Assembly (NCBI GenBank): GCA_035551935.1
Contig: DASZMJ010000109.1
Coordinates: forward strand, 1 to 30,003
From: DASZMJ01 sp035551935
GTDB taxonomy: Bacteria; Planctomycetota; Planctomycetia; Isosphaerales; Isosphaeraceae
DNA: 30,003 nucleotides
Reading direction: 5' to 3'
Part shown: positions 14,206 to 23,485 of the stretch, piece by piece
How the letters are laid out: each line of letters begins with the position of its first letter
How positions within the stretch are numbered: position 1 is the first letter of the stretch
Notes under the pieces: generated by a model
Told to the model about the DNA's origin: nothing
The model's input: only the letters and a program-made list of their open reading frames with translations
Database searches by the model: none
Made by a program: the position numbers and the translations under genes

Positions 14206-16059
14206 GTGGACCTGAACCGGAGGGCGGCGCTGGGGGCCTTCGGGGCCCTGGGCGCGGCGACCCTGGCGCAATCGATGCCGAGGCCGGCGCTGGCCCAGGC
14301 CGGGCCGGTGCTGGGGCCGGGCGTGCGGGGGCGGATGTCGGGGGCCCTGGCAGCGGCGACGGCCCTGGCGTGCCGGGGGACGCCATGCGTCTTCGGCGTG
14401 CCGGGGGCCCAGAACAACGAGCTCTGGGACGCCTTCAAGACGCGCGGCGTGCCGTATCTGCTCGTGACCAACGAGTCGTCGGCCAGCGTCATGGCCGACG
14501 CCTCCGCCCGCGTCACCGGCCGGCCCGGCGTCTTCTGCGTCGTGCCGGGCCCGGGCCTGACCAACGCCTTGTCGGGCATCGGCGAGGCGCTGGCCGACGG
14601 CGTGCCGGTCGTCGGCCTCGTCACCGAGGTCCGCCGCGGCCCGGGGGCGCCGATCGGCCAGGTGCACGACCTGCCGATCGTGCCGGTGTTGCGGCCGATC
14701 TGCAAGGCCGTGCTCGAGGTCCAGCACCAGGGGCAGATCCCCGGCGCGATCTTCCGCGCCTTCCAGCTCGCGACGGCCGGCGAGCCGGGCCCGGTGGTGG
14801 TCGTCATCCCGTTCCCGCTCTACACCGAGGCCTGGGACTTCGACGAGCCCGTCCCCTTCCCCCTGCCGGCGCCGTTCGACGAGGCCGCCTATCGCAAGGC
14901 CGTGCGGCTGCTGGCCGACAGGCGGCTCCGGGTCGGCATCTTCGCCGGCATGGGCTGCATCGACGCCGGGCCGGCGCTGGCGGGCGTCGCCGAGCTGCTC
15001 CAGGCGCCCGTGGCCACGACCGTCAGCGGCAAGGGGGTCATCCCCGACGCGCACCCGCTGGCCGTCGGCTGGGGCTACGGCGCCCAGGGCACCCGCGCCG
15101 CCGAGCGAAGGTTCAAGGACGTCGACGTCGTCCTCGCCGTCGGCGCCCGCTACAGCGAGGTCTCGACGGCGAATTACTCGATCCCCGAGCACGACCACGT
15201 CATCCAGGTCGACATCAATCCCAACAATATCGGCAAGAACGTCCATGCCTGCGTCGGCGTCCAGGCCGACGCGAACGTCTTCCTGACCCGCTTGCTCGGC
15301 GACGCCCCGGCGGTGCGACGGCCCCCCTGCCCCGCGCTCTGGCAACAAATCGCCGCCGACCGCGACCGCGACCGCCGCGCCAACGCCGAGGTCCGCGTCG
15401 CCTGCCCGGTCGACCCGATGGCCTTCCTGCTCGAGCTCCGCCGCCAGCTCTGCCCGGACGACCTCGTCTTCATCGATGTGACCGCCGCCACGCACTGGGC
15501 CGCCGAGGCGATCGCCGTGCCCGGGCCCCGCCGCTACTTCACGCCGGCGAACAACCAGGCGATGGGCTGGTCGGTCCCCGCGGCCGTCGGCGCCCAGCGC
15601 GTCCGGCCCGACCGCCGGGTCGCGGCGGTCGTCGGCGACGGCTGCTTCCTCATGTCCGGCCTCGAGGCCTCGACCGCCGCGCGCGAAGGGCTGCCCGTCA
15701 AGTTCTTCATCCTCGACGACGCCGCGTATCACTACATGCAGATGCTCCAGGAGCCCACCTTCCGCCGCACCACGGCCACGCAGCTCGCCCGGATCGACTA
15801 CCCGGCCCTGGCGCGCGGGCTCGGCCTCGGCTACGTCGAGGTCGCCGCCACGGCCGGCTTGGCCGCGGGGGTGGCGCGGGCCCTGGCGATGCCGGGGCCG
15901 GTCCTGACCCGGCTGCCGACCTGCTACGAGAACCGCGAGATCCGCTGGCTGAAGGCCCTCAAGGCGTCGTACATCAACCACCTCACGACCGGCCAGAAGG
16001 CCCGCATGGCCGCCCGGATCGCCGCCCGGTCGCTGAACCCGAGGCCGGACAACGATTGA
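14206..16059 (+). CDS. Thiamine-diphosphate enzyme (acetolactate synthase-like) with a Tat-type leader
   Basis: The 617-residue protein has the three-domain layout of the acetolactate synthase/benzoylformate decarboxylase superfamily. The catalytic Glu that activates ThDP is E90 in LLVTNESSASVMADASAR, and PGPGLTNALSGIGEA follows it. The cofactor motif begins GDGCFLMSGLEAS (477-489); at the end of that motif, where Asn is usual, there is Asp (FILDD, 501-505). The N-terminus MDLNRRAALGAFGALGAATL, ending in ALAQA, reads as a twin-arginine export signal, unusual for a class that normally works in the cytoplasm. The GTG start has a G-rich ribosome binding site. ALS-like enzymes also make branched sugars such as yersiniose, which would fit the glycan context. 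The true reaction is unknown. Confidence 0.82.
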   Translation: MDLNRRAALGAFGALGAATLAQSMPRPALAQAGPVLGPGVRGRMSGALAAATALACRGTPCVFGVPGAQNNELWDAFKTRGVPYLLVTNESSASVMADASARVTGRPGVFCVVPGPGLTNALSGIGEALADGVPVVGLVTEVRRGPGAPIGQVHDLPIVPVLRPICKAVLEVQHQGQIPGAIFRAFQLATAGEPGPVVVVIPFPLYTEAWDFDEPVPFPLPAPFDEAAYRKAVRLLADRRLRVGIFAGMGCIDAGPALAGVAELLQAPVATTVSGKGVIPDAHPLAVGWGYGAQGTRAAERRFKDVDVVLAVGARYSEVSTANYSIPEHDHVIQVDINPNNIGKNVHACVGVQADANVFLTRLLGDAPAVRRPPCPALWQQIAADRDRDRRANAEVRVACPVDPMAFLLELRRQLCPDDLVFIDVTAATHWAAEAIAVPGPRRYFTPANNQAMGWSVPAAVGAQRVRPDRRVAAVVGDGCFLMSGLEASTAAREGLPVKFFILDDAAYHYMQMLQEPTFRRTTATQLARIDYPALARGLGLGYVEVAATAGLAAGVARALAMPGPVLTRLPTCYENREIRWLKALKASYINHLTTGQKARMAARIAARSLNPRPDND

Positions 16060-16321
16060 GGGGCGGCGGCGGACGATGGACCAAAGCGGCCGGGGGGTCC
16101 GGGCCGATAGAACATCGGTGGCCGCTTCGGGTCGAGCGGTTGGGCTTCCCCGGGACGGCGACACGTCGTAAGATTCGGCCGCGATCGGGCGGCGCGGGGG
16201 GACCACCCCCGGCGCAGGCGGCGGTCGCGGGCGCGGAGGATGGACCCTTGGCCGCGACGGGGCCGCCGATGACCGATCGACGGCCGGCGCCGCGGGGCCC
16301 TACAACGGACTGAGCCAGACC

Positions 16322-17221
16322 ATGACGACACGGACGGCCGTCGCGCCCCATCCCCCAGCGCCGCCGGAGCCCCAGCCCGCCGAGGTCTTCCCGCCGCCGC
16401 GCACACCCCTGCGGCCGGCCCGCTGGCTCGCCGTCGTCGCCGCCGACGCGGCCGAGCTGCGGCGGTTCTGGCCGGTGATCCTCAACCTCGTCTCGCAGGA
16501 ATTGCGCGTCCGCTACCACCGCTCGGTCCTCGGCTTCTGCTGGACCTTGCTGAACCCGATCCTGATGATGACCGTCATGGCGATGGTCTTCTCCCAGCTC
16601 ATGCCGCAGGGGGACGAGCCGTCGAAGTACGCCATCTATCTCTTCTCGGGCATGGTCCCCTGGACCTTCCTCGCCGGCAGCCTCACCGAGAGCGCCTACT
16701 GCATCATCTCCAACGAAGGGCTGATCCGAAAGATTTACATCCCGAAACTTGTCTTTCCGTTAACACGTATCCTGACCAACCTGACGACGTTCGTGCTGTC
16801 GATGGGGGCGCTGTTCCTGCTGCTGGTGCCGATGGGGGCGCGGTTCTCGGCGCCGCTGCTGTTCCTGCCGGTGGCGGTGCTGCTGCTGGCGGTCTTCACG
16901 CTCGGCCTGGGCCTGATCCTGGCGACGTTGAACACCTTCTACCGCGACTGCGGCCACCTGGTCTCGGTCTTCCTCCAGGCGTGGTACTTCGCCACGCCGA
17001 TCATCTACCGGCTGAGCATCATCCGCTCGCCGGTGGCGCGGCGGCGGTTCTGGCTCAACCCGGCGTACCCGTTCGTCCGCCTCTTCCAGACGATCATCGA
17101 CGGCCAGCAATGGCCCGATTTGTTCACCCTGTCACTGGCCGCCGGCATCGCGACGGTGAGCCTGGGGGTCGGCTATGTCGCGTTCAAGTCGCACGAGGAC
17201 AAGCTGGTTTTCCGACTCTGA
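16322..17221 (+). CDS. ABC-2 type polysaccharide export permease (Wzm-like)
   Basis: The 299-residue protein has a Pro-rich cytoplasmic start and six predicted membrane helices (between about 72 and 286). Family motifs are RYHRSVLGFCWTLLNPI (64-80), NEGLIRKIYIPKLVFPLTRI (131-150) and FYRDCGHLVSVFLQAWYFAT (206-225). These are typical of permeases that export O-antigen, capsule or teichoic-acid polymers on a lipid carrier. It overlaps the ATPase gene by 47 bases. The 262-base gap before it (16060-16321) holds no gene that I can recognise. Residues 135-150 are coded by an AT-rich codon patch. Confidence 0.92.
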   Translation: MTTRTAVAPHPPAPPEPQPAEVFPPPRTPLRPARWLAVVAADAAELRRFWPVILNLVSQELRVRYHRSVLGFCWTLLNPILMMTVMAMVFSQLMPQGDEPSKYAIYLFSGMVPWTFLAGSLTESAYCIISNEGLIRKIYIPKLVFPLTRILTNLTTFVLSMGALFLLLVPMGARFSAPLLFLPVAVLLLAVFTLGLGLILATLNTFYRDCGHLVSVFLQAWYFATPIIYRLSIIRSPVARRRFWLNPAYPFVRLFQTIIDGQQWPDLFTLSLAAGIATVSLGVGYVAFKSHEDKLVFRL

Positions 17222-18005
17222 GCGCGCCGCGCGGCGGCCGGCGCAAGCGGCGCCGGTCGAGGTCCGCGACGCCTCGCTCCGATTCGTGAGCTATCATGAT
17301 AAACAATACTCGTTCAAGCGCGCGGCCCTGAACATGGTCCTCCGCCGGGCCGACGCGCAGGCGGTCTCCGAGTTCTGGGCGCTGCGCGCGATCAACCTGA
17401 CGATCCGGCCCGGCGAGCGCGTCGGCGTCCTCGGCTCCAACGGCGCCGGCAAGAGCACGCTGCTGCGCCTCCTGGCCCGCATCTACCCGCCGACGACCGG
17501 CTCGCTCGCCGTCCGCGGCTCGGTGGCGCCCTTGATCGAGATGGGCGCCGGCTTCAACCCCGAGCTCTCCGGCGCCGACAACATCCTGCTCAACGGCGCC
17601 ATCCTCGGCTTCAGCCGCCGGCAGATGCTCGCCAAGGCCGACGGCATCTGGGAGTTCACCGGGCTCCGCGAGTTCGCCGACCTGCCCTTGAAATACTACT
17701 CCAGCGGCATGTACATGCGGCTGGCCTTCGCCATCGCCACCGAGGTCGACCCGGACATCCTCCTGATCGACGAGGCCCTCGGCACCGGCGACGCCGCCTT
17801 CGTCGCCAAGGCGAAGGCCCGGGTGCAGGGCCTGGTCAGCCGCACCAACGTCGTCGTCATCGTGTCGCACGACCTGGGCTCGTTGCGACAGATGTGTACC
17901 AGGGGCATCTGGATGAACCAGGGGCGCATCGAGCTCGACGCGCCGATCGACGAGGTGGTCGACCGCTACCTCGAGCGGGTCAACGCCGTCCGGGCCGCCG
18001 GCTGA
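17175..18005 (+). CDS. ABC transporter ATPase for polysaccharide export (Wzt-like, no C-terminal domain)
   Basis: All ATPase motifs are present: Walker A GSNGAGKST (87-95), signature YSSGM (175-179), Walker B ILLIDE (195-200) and the switch His in SHD (232). The Wzt/TagH-type stretch GSVAPLIEMGAGFNPELSG follows Walker A. At 276 residues it ends soon after the nucleotide-binding domain and lacks the C-terminal carbohydrate-binding domain that some Wzt proteins use to recognise a capped chain. The only suitable start is the ATG at 17175, inside the permease gene, which implies tight coupling. Together with the permease it should flip the glycan across the inner membrane. Confidence 0.92.
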   Translation: MSRSSRTRTSWFSDSERAARRPAQAAPVEVRDASLRFVSYHDKQYSFKRAALNMVLRRADAQAVSEFWALRAINLTIRPGERVGVLGSNGAGKSTLLRLLARIYPPTTGSLAVRGSVAPLIEMGAGFNPELSGADNILLNGAILGFSRRQMLAKADGIWEFTGLREFADLPLKYYSSGMYMRLAFAIATEVDPDILLIDEALGTGDAAFVAKAKARVQGLVSRTNVVVIVSHDLGSLRQMCTRGIWMNQGRIELDAPIDEVVDRYLERVNAVRAAG

Positions 18006-18023
18006 CCGGGGGGACCGTCTCCG

Positions 18024-20552
18024 ATGCGGATCGGCATCGACACCATCGCGCTCCAGGGTTGGGACCGCCGCCGCGGCATCGGCCGGTATTGCGCCGGCCT
18101 GCTCGACCGCCTCCTGCCGAGGGATCGCTCGGTCCAGTACGTCCTCTACACCCACGAGGACCTGCCCACCGACCTGATCCCCGGCGGCCCCAACGTCCGC
18201 CGCCGGGACCTCCGCCGCGACCCGGCGCGGGGCGAGCGGCAGCTCGGCCAGCCGATCGACCGGATCGCCCGCGAGAACCCCGACGGCCTCGATCTCCTCC
18301 TGTTGCTCAGCCCCTTCGACCAGGCCCCCGGCTACGCCCCGCCGGCCCGGCCGCTGGGGGAATTGAAGCTCGCGGCGGTCGTCTACGATTTGATCCCGTT
18401 CCTCTTCCCCGAGCGCTACCTCGACGACCCCGGCCACGCCGCCCGGTTCTACCGGCACCTCGAGCGCCTCCGGCGCTACGACGCCTTGCTCTGCATCTCC
18501 GAGGCCACCCGCCTCGACCTCGACCGCCTCCTCGGCCTCGCCCTCGGCCGCGCCACGACCATCGGCACCGGCTGCGACCCGGCCTTCTCCGAGCCCGTCG
18601 TCGACGCCGACGCGAGCCTGGAGGCCCTCGGCCTCGACGGCCCGTTCGTCTTCGCCCTGGCCGGCATGGACGAGCGCAAGAACTGGCGCGGCACGATCGA
18701 CGCCTTCGCCCTCCTGCCCGATCGACTGCGGTCGTCGCACCGGCTCGTCATGACGACGCACCTGACGGACGAATACCGGGCGAAGATCGAAGATCACGCA
18801 AAAGCTCAAGGTGTTCTCGAGAGAATCCTGCTGACCGGAGGGGTCGACGACGGGGCCTTGCGGGCGCTGTATCGGTCGTGCGCCGCGTTCTGCTTCCCGT
18901 CGCAGTACGAGGGGTTCGGCCTGCCGATCGTCGAGGCGTTGGCGAGCGGCGCGGCGGTCGTGGCGGGGAACAACTCGTCGCAACCCGAGGTCGTCGGCGA
19001 CGCCGGCTTCCTGGTCGACGCCGAGGACCCCGCCGATCTCGCCGCGGCCTTGACGCGCCTGCTCGACGACAGGTCGCTCGCCGATTCGCTCCGCGCGAGA
19101 GGCCCGGCGCGGGCGGTGGAATTCACCTGGGAGCGGACGGCCGGGCGTGCCCTCGACGCGATCAGGAAATGCGCCGCGCCGAGTTCCCGACGGCTCCGGG
19201 CCGACCGGCCGCACGGGGCGCGGCCGAGGCTGGCCGTCTTCTCGCCGTTCCCGCCGAAGAACTCGGGCATCTCCGACTACATCGCCCGGCTCATCGACGC
19301 CTTGAAGGACCGCTACGCGATCGACCTGTATCACGAGCCCGGCTACGTCCCCGAGCCCGCCATCGCCGCCGCCGACTTCGGCAGCTTCGACTTCCGCCTC
19401 TTCGACCGCAACGCCGCCCAGGTCCCGTATCGCGGCGTCCTGTACCAGATGGGGAATTCGCATTACCACAAGTTCATTTATGAGACCATGCTCCGCCGGC
19501 CCGGCGTGGTGACGTTGCACGACTTCGGGCTGTCGGGCTTCCAGTGGTGGTACGCGCACCAGCCGGGCGTGTCGCCGGGCCATTTCGAGCGCGAGGTCGT
19601 CCGGTTCGACCCCGAGGGCGCCGAGGCGATCCTGCCGCAACTGCCGGCCTGGGACGCCGAGCCGGGGAACATGCAGGAGGCTTGCCTGAGGCGCGGGGTG
19701 TACCTCAACCGCGCGGTCTTCGAGGCGGCCCGGCGGGTCGTCGTCCACTCGCCGTGGTGCGTCGCCGAGGTCCGGCGGCTCTTCCCCGAGCACGAGTCGA
19801 AGACGGCCGTCGTCCCGATGGGGGGCGCCGTCGTCGAGGTCGCGGCCGAGGCCCGCGCGGCGACTCGGGCGCGATTCGGCCTGCCGGCCGACGCGGTCCT
19901 GTTCGGCAGCTTCGGCATCCTCCACATGAACAAGATGAACGTCGAGGCGATCGAGGCGTTCGCGACGATCGCGGCGGAGGTCCCGGCGGCGTCGCTCGTC
20001 TTCGTCGGCCAGGACCTCGGCCACGGCGAGGCCCGCCGCCGCGCCTTCGAGCTCGGCCTGGCCGACCGCGTCCGGTTCCTCGGCCGCCAGCCCGCCGGCG
20101 AGTTCGCCGGCCTCATCGGCGCCATGGACGTCGGCGTCAGCCTCCGCCTGCCGCCGACGAACGGCGAGACCTCCGCGGCCCTGCTCGACATGCTCGGCCG
20201 CGGCCTGCCGACGATCGTCACCGACGTGGCCACCTTCTCCGGCTACCCCGACTCGGCCGTCCGCAAGGTCCGCTGGGACGCCGACGGCCCGTCGGCCCTC
20301 GCCGCCGCGTTGCGCGAGCTGGCCCGCGACGCCCACGCCCGCGCGACGCTCGGGGATGCGGCGAAAGGCTACGTCCGGGATCATCATTCGTGGCAACATG
20401 CCGCGGCGTTGTATGCCGACGTGATCGAGTCGGCCGCCCGCGATCGGCCCCGTGCCGGGGCGTCGGGGCGGGACGGGCGGGGGACGACCCGCGGCACCGC
20501 CTGGGCGTCGGGGACGCCCGGGTCGGCGCCGGTGTCCGGCCGGAGGGCCTGA
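18024..20552 (+). CDS. Double-module GT4 glycosyltransferase (first tandem paralogue)
   Basis: The 842-residue protein contains two GT-B modules. The first (about 1-385) opens with RIGIDTIALQGW and carries SQYEGFGLPIVEALASG (E-x7-E, near residue 295). The second (about 395-800) opens with LAVFSPFPPKNSGISDYIA, includes GFQWWYAH and RRLFPEHESKT, and ends with NGETSAALLDMLGRGLP in the E-x7-E position. Two GT4 modules in one chain recall bifunctional polymerases such as WbdA of the E. coli O9a system. The next gene, four bases downstream, has the same architecture and many identical motifs, so the pair arose by tandem duplication. The C-terminal 40 residues are Gly/Arg-rich and probably disordered. 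Confidence 0.88.
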   Translation: MRIGIDTIALQGWDRRRGIGRYCAGLLDRLLPRDRSVQYVLYTHEDLPTDLIPGGPNVRRRDLRRDPARGERQLGQPIDRIARENPDGLDLLLLLSPFDQAPGYAPPARPLGELKLAAVVYDLIPFLFPERYLDDPGHAARFYRHLERLRRYDALLCISEATRLDLDRLLGLALGRATTIGTGCDPAFSEPVVDADASLEALGLDGPFVFALAGMDERKNWRGTIDAFALLPDRLRSSHRLVMTTHLTDEYRAKIEDHAKAQGVLERILLTGGVDDGALRALYRSCAAFCFPSQYEGFGLPIVEALASGAAVVAGNNSSQPEVVGDAGFLVDAEDPADLAAALTRLLDDRSLADSLRARGPARAVEFTWERTAGRALDAIRKCAAPSSRRLRADRPHGARPRLAVFSPFPPKNSGISDYIARLIDALKDRYAIDLYHEPGYVPEPAIAAADFGSFDFRLFDRNAAQVPYRGVLYQMGNSHYHKFIYETMLRRPGVVTLHDFGLSGFQWWYAHQPGVSPGHFEREVVRFDPEGAEAILPQLPAWDAEPGNMQEACLRRGVYLNRAVFEAARRVVVHSPWCVAEVRRLFPEHESKTAVVPMGGAVVEVAAEARAATRARFGLPADAVLFGSFGILHMNKMNVEAIEAFATIAAEVPAASLVFVGQDLGHGEARRRAFELGLADRVRFLGRQPAGEFAGLIGAMDVGVSLRLPPTNGETSAALLDMLGRGLPTIVTDVATFSGYPDSAVRKVRWDADGPSALAAALRELARDAHARATLGDAAKGYVRDHHSWQHAAALYADVIESAARDRPRAGASGRDGRGTTRGTAWASGTPGSAPVSGRRA

Positions 20553-20556
20553 GAAC

Positions 20557-23067
20557 GTGCGCATCGGCATCGACATGTTGGGCCTCCAGTCGGCCGGCAG
20601 CCGGAACCGGGGGATCGGCCGGCTCGGCCGCAACCTCCTGGAGCGGCTCCTGCCGCTCGACCCGGCCGCGCGCTACGTCTTCTACGCGCACGACGGCCTG
20701 CCGACCGACGCCTTCCCGACCGCCCCCAACGCCGTCGTCCGCCCGTTGGCCGTCGAGCGCGACCGCGGCGAGCGCACGATCGGCCACGCGATGGACCGCC
20801 TGGCGCGCACCAACCCCGACGGGCTCGACGTCCTGCTGACGCTCAGCCCCTTCGAGCTCCACGGCGAGTACGGCCCGCCGGCGCGGCCGCTGGGGGGCCC
20901 GAAGCTCGCCGCGGTCGTCCACGACCTGATCCCGTTCGTCTACCAGGAGCACTACCTCGTCAACCACGCCGCCGCCCTGCGGCTGTATCGCCACCTCGAG
21001 CGGCTCCGGCGCTACGACGTCCTCCTGGCCAACTCCGACGCGACCCGCGCCGACTTCCTGCGGATGCTCAACCTGCCCGAGGGCCGCGTCGTCACCGTCG
21101 GCGCCGCCAGCGACACCCGCTTCATCGACCACGGCGCCGACCCGCCCGGCCCATTGGCGGCGCGGCGCGCCCTGCACGAACTGGGCGTATCCGGCGCCTT
21201 CGTCTTCAGCGTCAGCAACATCGACCACCACAAGAACCTGCGGACGTTGATCGAGGCGTTCGCGCTGCTGCCGCCGGCCCTCCGGCTGACGCATCAGCTC
21301 GTCGTGACATGCGGGATCGTCGACCACGGCGACGCCGAGCGGGTCCGGGCGTTCGCCGCGGCGCGGGGCGTCGGCGACCGCCTCGTGCTGACCAGCGGCG
21401 TCGACGACGAGGCGTTGCGGGCCTTGTATCAGCACTGCGCCGTCTTCTGCCTGCCGTCGTTGTACGAGGGGTTCGGCCTGCCGATCCTCGAGGCGATGCG
21501 CTGCGGCGCCGCGGTGGTGGCGGGCAACAACTCGTCGCAGGTCGAGGTCGTCGGCGACGCGGGCCTGCTGGCCAACGTCGGCGACGCGGGCGACCTGTCG
21601 TCGAAACTCGCGGCCGTGCTCGCCGACCCGGCCCTGGCGCGGGCCCTGGGCGACCGGGCCCGCGACCGCGTCGGCCGGTTCACCTGGGACGCCGCCGCCG
21701 AGCGGACGCTCGCCGCGTTGCGACGCGTCGCCGCCCCCGCCCCGCGCGGCCGACGCCTCCGCGCCGACGCCCCCCACGCGCCCCGGCCCCGCATCGCCAT
21801 GTACGCCCCGCTGCCCCCCAAGCCCTCGGGCGTCGGCACGTATACGCTCCGCCTGATCGACGAATTGAAGAATTATTACACGATCGACCTCTATCACGAC
21901 TCCGGCTACGTCCCCGACGTCGGCCTCGCGTCGGCCGACTTCGGCTGCTTCGACCACCGCCTGCTCGCCCGCCGCGCCGGCCTGGTGGACTACCGGGCCG
22001 TCGTCTACCACATGGGCAACTCGTATTATCACAAGACGATTTTCGAGCACCTCCGGGCACGCCCGGGGATCGCGGTCCTGCACGACTTCTGCCTCTCCGG
22101 CTTCCAGTGGTGGTACGCCCACCTGCACGACGCGGAGCCGGGCCACTTCGCGCGGGAGGTCGAGGCGTTCGACCCGCGCCGCGCGGCCGAGATCCTCGGA
22201 AGAATCGACACGTGGAAGGATGAGCCCGGCGGCATCCAGGACGCCTTCGCGCGTCGTGGCCTGTACCTGAACCGGGCGGTCTTCGACCGCTCGCTCGCGG
22301 TGGTCGTCCACTCGGGGTGGTGCCGCGACGAGGCCCGTCGGCTCTTCCCCGAGCACGAGTCGAAGACCGAGGTCATCCCGCACGGCGCCACGCCCGTCCG
22401 GGTGGAGCGGGCGCGTCGGGACGCGATCCGCGACCGCTACGCGATCCCGCGCGAGGCGCTGGTCGTCGCGAGCTTCGGCTACGTGACGCGCGGCAAGATG
22501 ATCGTCGAGGCGGTCGAAGCGTTCGCCGAGGTGGCGCGGGCGGTCCCGGGGGCGATCTACGTCGTCGTCGGCAAGGACTGCGAGGGGGGCGAGTCGCGGC
22601 GGAAGGCCGAGGAATTGGGCCTGGCCGACCGCGTCCGGTTCCTCGGCCGGCGATCCGACGCCGAGTTCCTCGACCTGGTCGCGGCCGCCGACGTCGGCGT
22701 GGCGCTGCGGCGGCCGCCGACCTACGGCGAGACCTCCGGCGCCCTGCTCGACCTGCTCCGGCACGGGGTCGCGACCGTGGTCGCCGACGTGGGCACGTTC
22801 GCCGACTATCCCGAGGGGGTCGTCCGCAAGATCCCCTGGGACGCCGACGCCGTGTCGGCCCTCGGCCGCGCCCTGCTCGGCCTGGCCCGCGACGGCCGCG
22901 CCCGCGAGGCGCTGGGCAGGTCGGCCTTCGAATATGTCGATTCGGAACATCACTGGAAGCGTGCCGCCGCGATGTACGCGGACGTGATCGAGCGTTGTGC
23001 CCCCGGCCGGGCCCCCGCGACGGCGGGCCGGGCCGAGGGCGCCTGGACACGGGGAGTGTGCCCATGA
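20557..23067 (+). CDS. Double-module GT4 glycosyltransferase (second tandem paralogue)
   Basis: The 836-residue paralogue of the preceding gene has the same order of motifs: RIGIDMLGLQSAGSRNRG, SLYEGFGLPILEAMRCG (near residue 302), then IAMYAPLPPKPSGVGTYTL opening the second module, GFQWWYAH, RRLFPEHESKT and YGETSGALLDLLRHG (near 723). I place the start at the GTG at 20557 because GGAGGG lies nine bases upstream and the protein then aligns with its neighbour; the open frame upstream is a shadow. It ends in an ATGA overlap with the small coiled-coil gene. Substrate choice has probably diverged between the two copies. Confidence 0.88.
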   Translation: MRIGIDMLGLQSAGSRNRGIGRLGRNLLERLLPLDPAARYVFYAHDGLPTDAFPTAPNAVVRPLAVERDRGERTIGHAMDRLARTNPDGLDVLLTLSPFELHGEYGPPARPLGGPKLAAVVHDLIPFVYQEHYLVNHAAALRLYRHLERLRRYDVLLANSDATRADFLRMLNLPEGRVVTVGAASDTRFIDHGADPPGPLAARRALHELGVSGAFVFSVSNIDHHKNLRTLIEAFALLPPALRLTHQLVVTCGIVDHGDAERVRAFAAARGVGDRLVLTSGVDDEALRALYQHCAVFCLPSLYEGFGLPILEAMRCGAAVVAGNNSSQVEVVGDAGLLANVGDAGDLSSKLAAVLADPALARALGDRARDRVGRFTWDAAAERTLAALRRVAAPAPRGRRLRADAPHAPRPRIAMYAPLPPKPSGVGTYTLRLIDELKNYYTIDLYHDSGYVPDVGLASADFGCFDHRLLARRAGLVDYRAVVYHMGNSYYHKTIFEHLRARPGIAVLHDFCLSGFQWWYAHLHDAEPGHFAREVEAFDPRRAAEILGRIDTWKDEPGGIQDAFARRGLYLNRAVFDRSLAVVVHSGWCRDEARRLFPEHESKTEVIPHGATPVRVERARRDAIRDRYAIPREALVVASFGYVTRGKMIVEAVEAFAEVARAVPGAIYVVVGKDCEGGESRRKAEELGLADRVRFLGRRSDAEFLDLVAAADVGVALRRPPTYGETSGALLDLLRHGVATVVADVGTFADYPEGVVRKIPWDADAVSALGRALLGLARDGRAREALGRSAFEYVDSEHHWKRAAAMYADVIERCAPGRAPATAGRAEGAWTRGVCP

Positions 23068-23441
23068 GGCGGCTGCTCAGGGGGGTCTTCGGGCGGGCCT
23101 GGCGGGCGACGTCGCGGTTTCGCCGGCCGATGCTCCACAAGGTCTACAGCCACCTGGCGTTCGTCCAGCGCGAGGTCGGCATGAAGGAGATGCTGCCGCC
23201 GGTCCTCGACCGGATCGACGGCATGAACTGGGCGTTGCACGTCAAGCTCGACGCGCTGAATTCGGAGATGAGCCTGGTGCTCGACAGCGTCGTCCGCGAG
23301 CTGGCGCGGCTCCAGATGCAGGTCGAGGCGCTCGAGGAGGCCGTGCGGGAGTCGCGGTCGGGTCGCGGCGGGTTCGCCCTCGTGGAGGCCGACCCGGCGG
23401 GCGAGGACGCCGACGCCGAGGGTCGCATGCTGGCCGGTTGA
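23064..23441 (+). CDS. Small helical coiled-coil protein
   Basis: This 125-residue protein is not one I recognise. Residues 1-25 are strongly basic (MRRLLRGVFGRAWRATSRFR) and could lie on a membrane. Residues about 30-98 are helical with heptad-like spacing (LDALNSEMSLVLDSVVREL, LQMQVEALEEAV), suggesting a coiled coil; the end is acidic. The ATG overlaps the stop of the preceding double-GT4 gene (ATGA), so it is very likely translated with it. Position next to a second coiled-coil protein at 23486 suggests that the two may form a scaffold for the glycosyltransferases. Confidence 0.72.
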   Translation: MRRLLRGVFGRAWRATSRFRRPMLHKVYSHLAFVQREVGMKEMLPPVLDRIDGMNWALHVKLDALNSEMSLVLDSVVRELARLQMQVEALEEAVRESRSGRGGFALVEADPAGEDADAEGRMLAG

Positions 23442-23485
23442 CGTGAACGACGACGGGGCCGGGGCCCCGCGAGGGGGCGCGAGCG

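Noticed and set aside
14056..16206. A long minus-strand open frame opposite the ThDP enzyme
   Set aside because: The opposite strand has a complete ThDP enzyme; the antisense translation shows no motif.
16060..16321. Possible promoter (GATAGAAC at 16106-16113) or small gene before the permease
   Set aside because: No -35 box at a suitable distance and no frame longer than about 14 codons with a sensible start.
20452..20556. Upstream extension of the second double-GT4 gene
   Set aside because: It is a Gly/Arg/Pro-rich shadow of the preceding gene's tail. The GTG at 20557 aligns with the paralogue's start.
17184..20633. A 1149-codon minus-strand open frame
   Set aside because: It lies opposite the ABC ATPase and the first double-GT4 gene, both with full motifs. 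Its translation is Arg/Gly/Asp-rich without domains.
20218..22953. A 911-codon minus-strand open frame
   Set aside because: It is a shadow of the second double-GT4 gene with the same kind of low-complexity translation.
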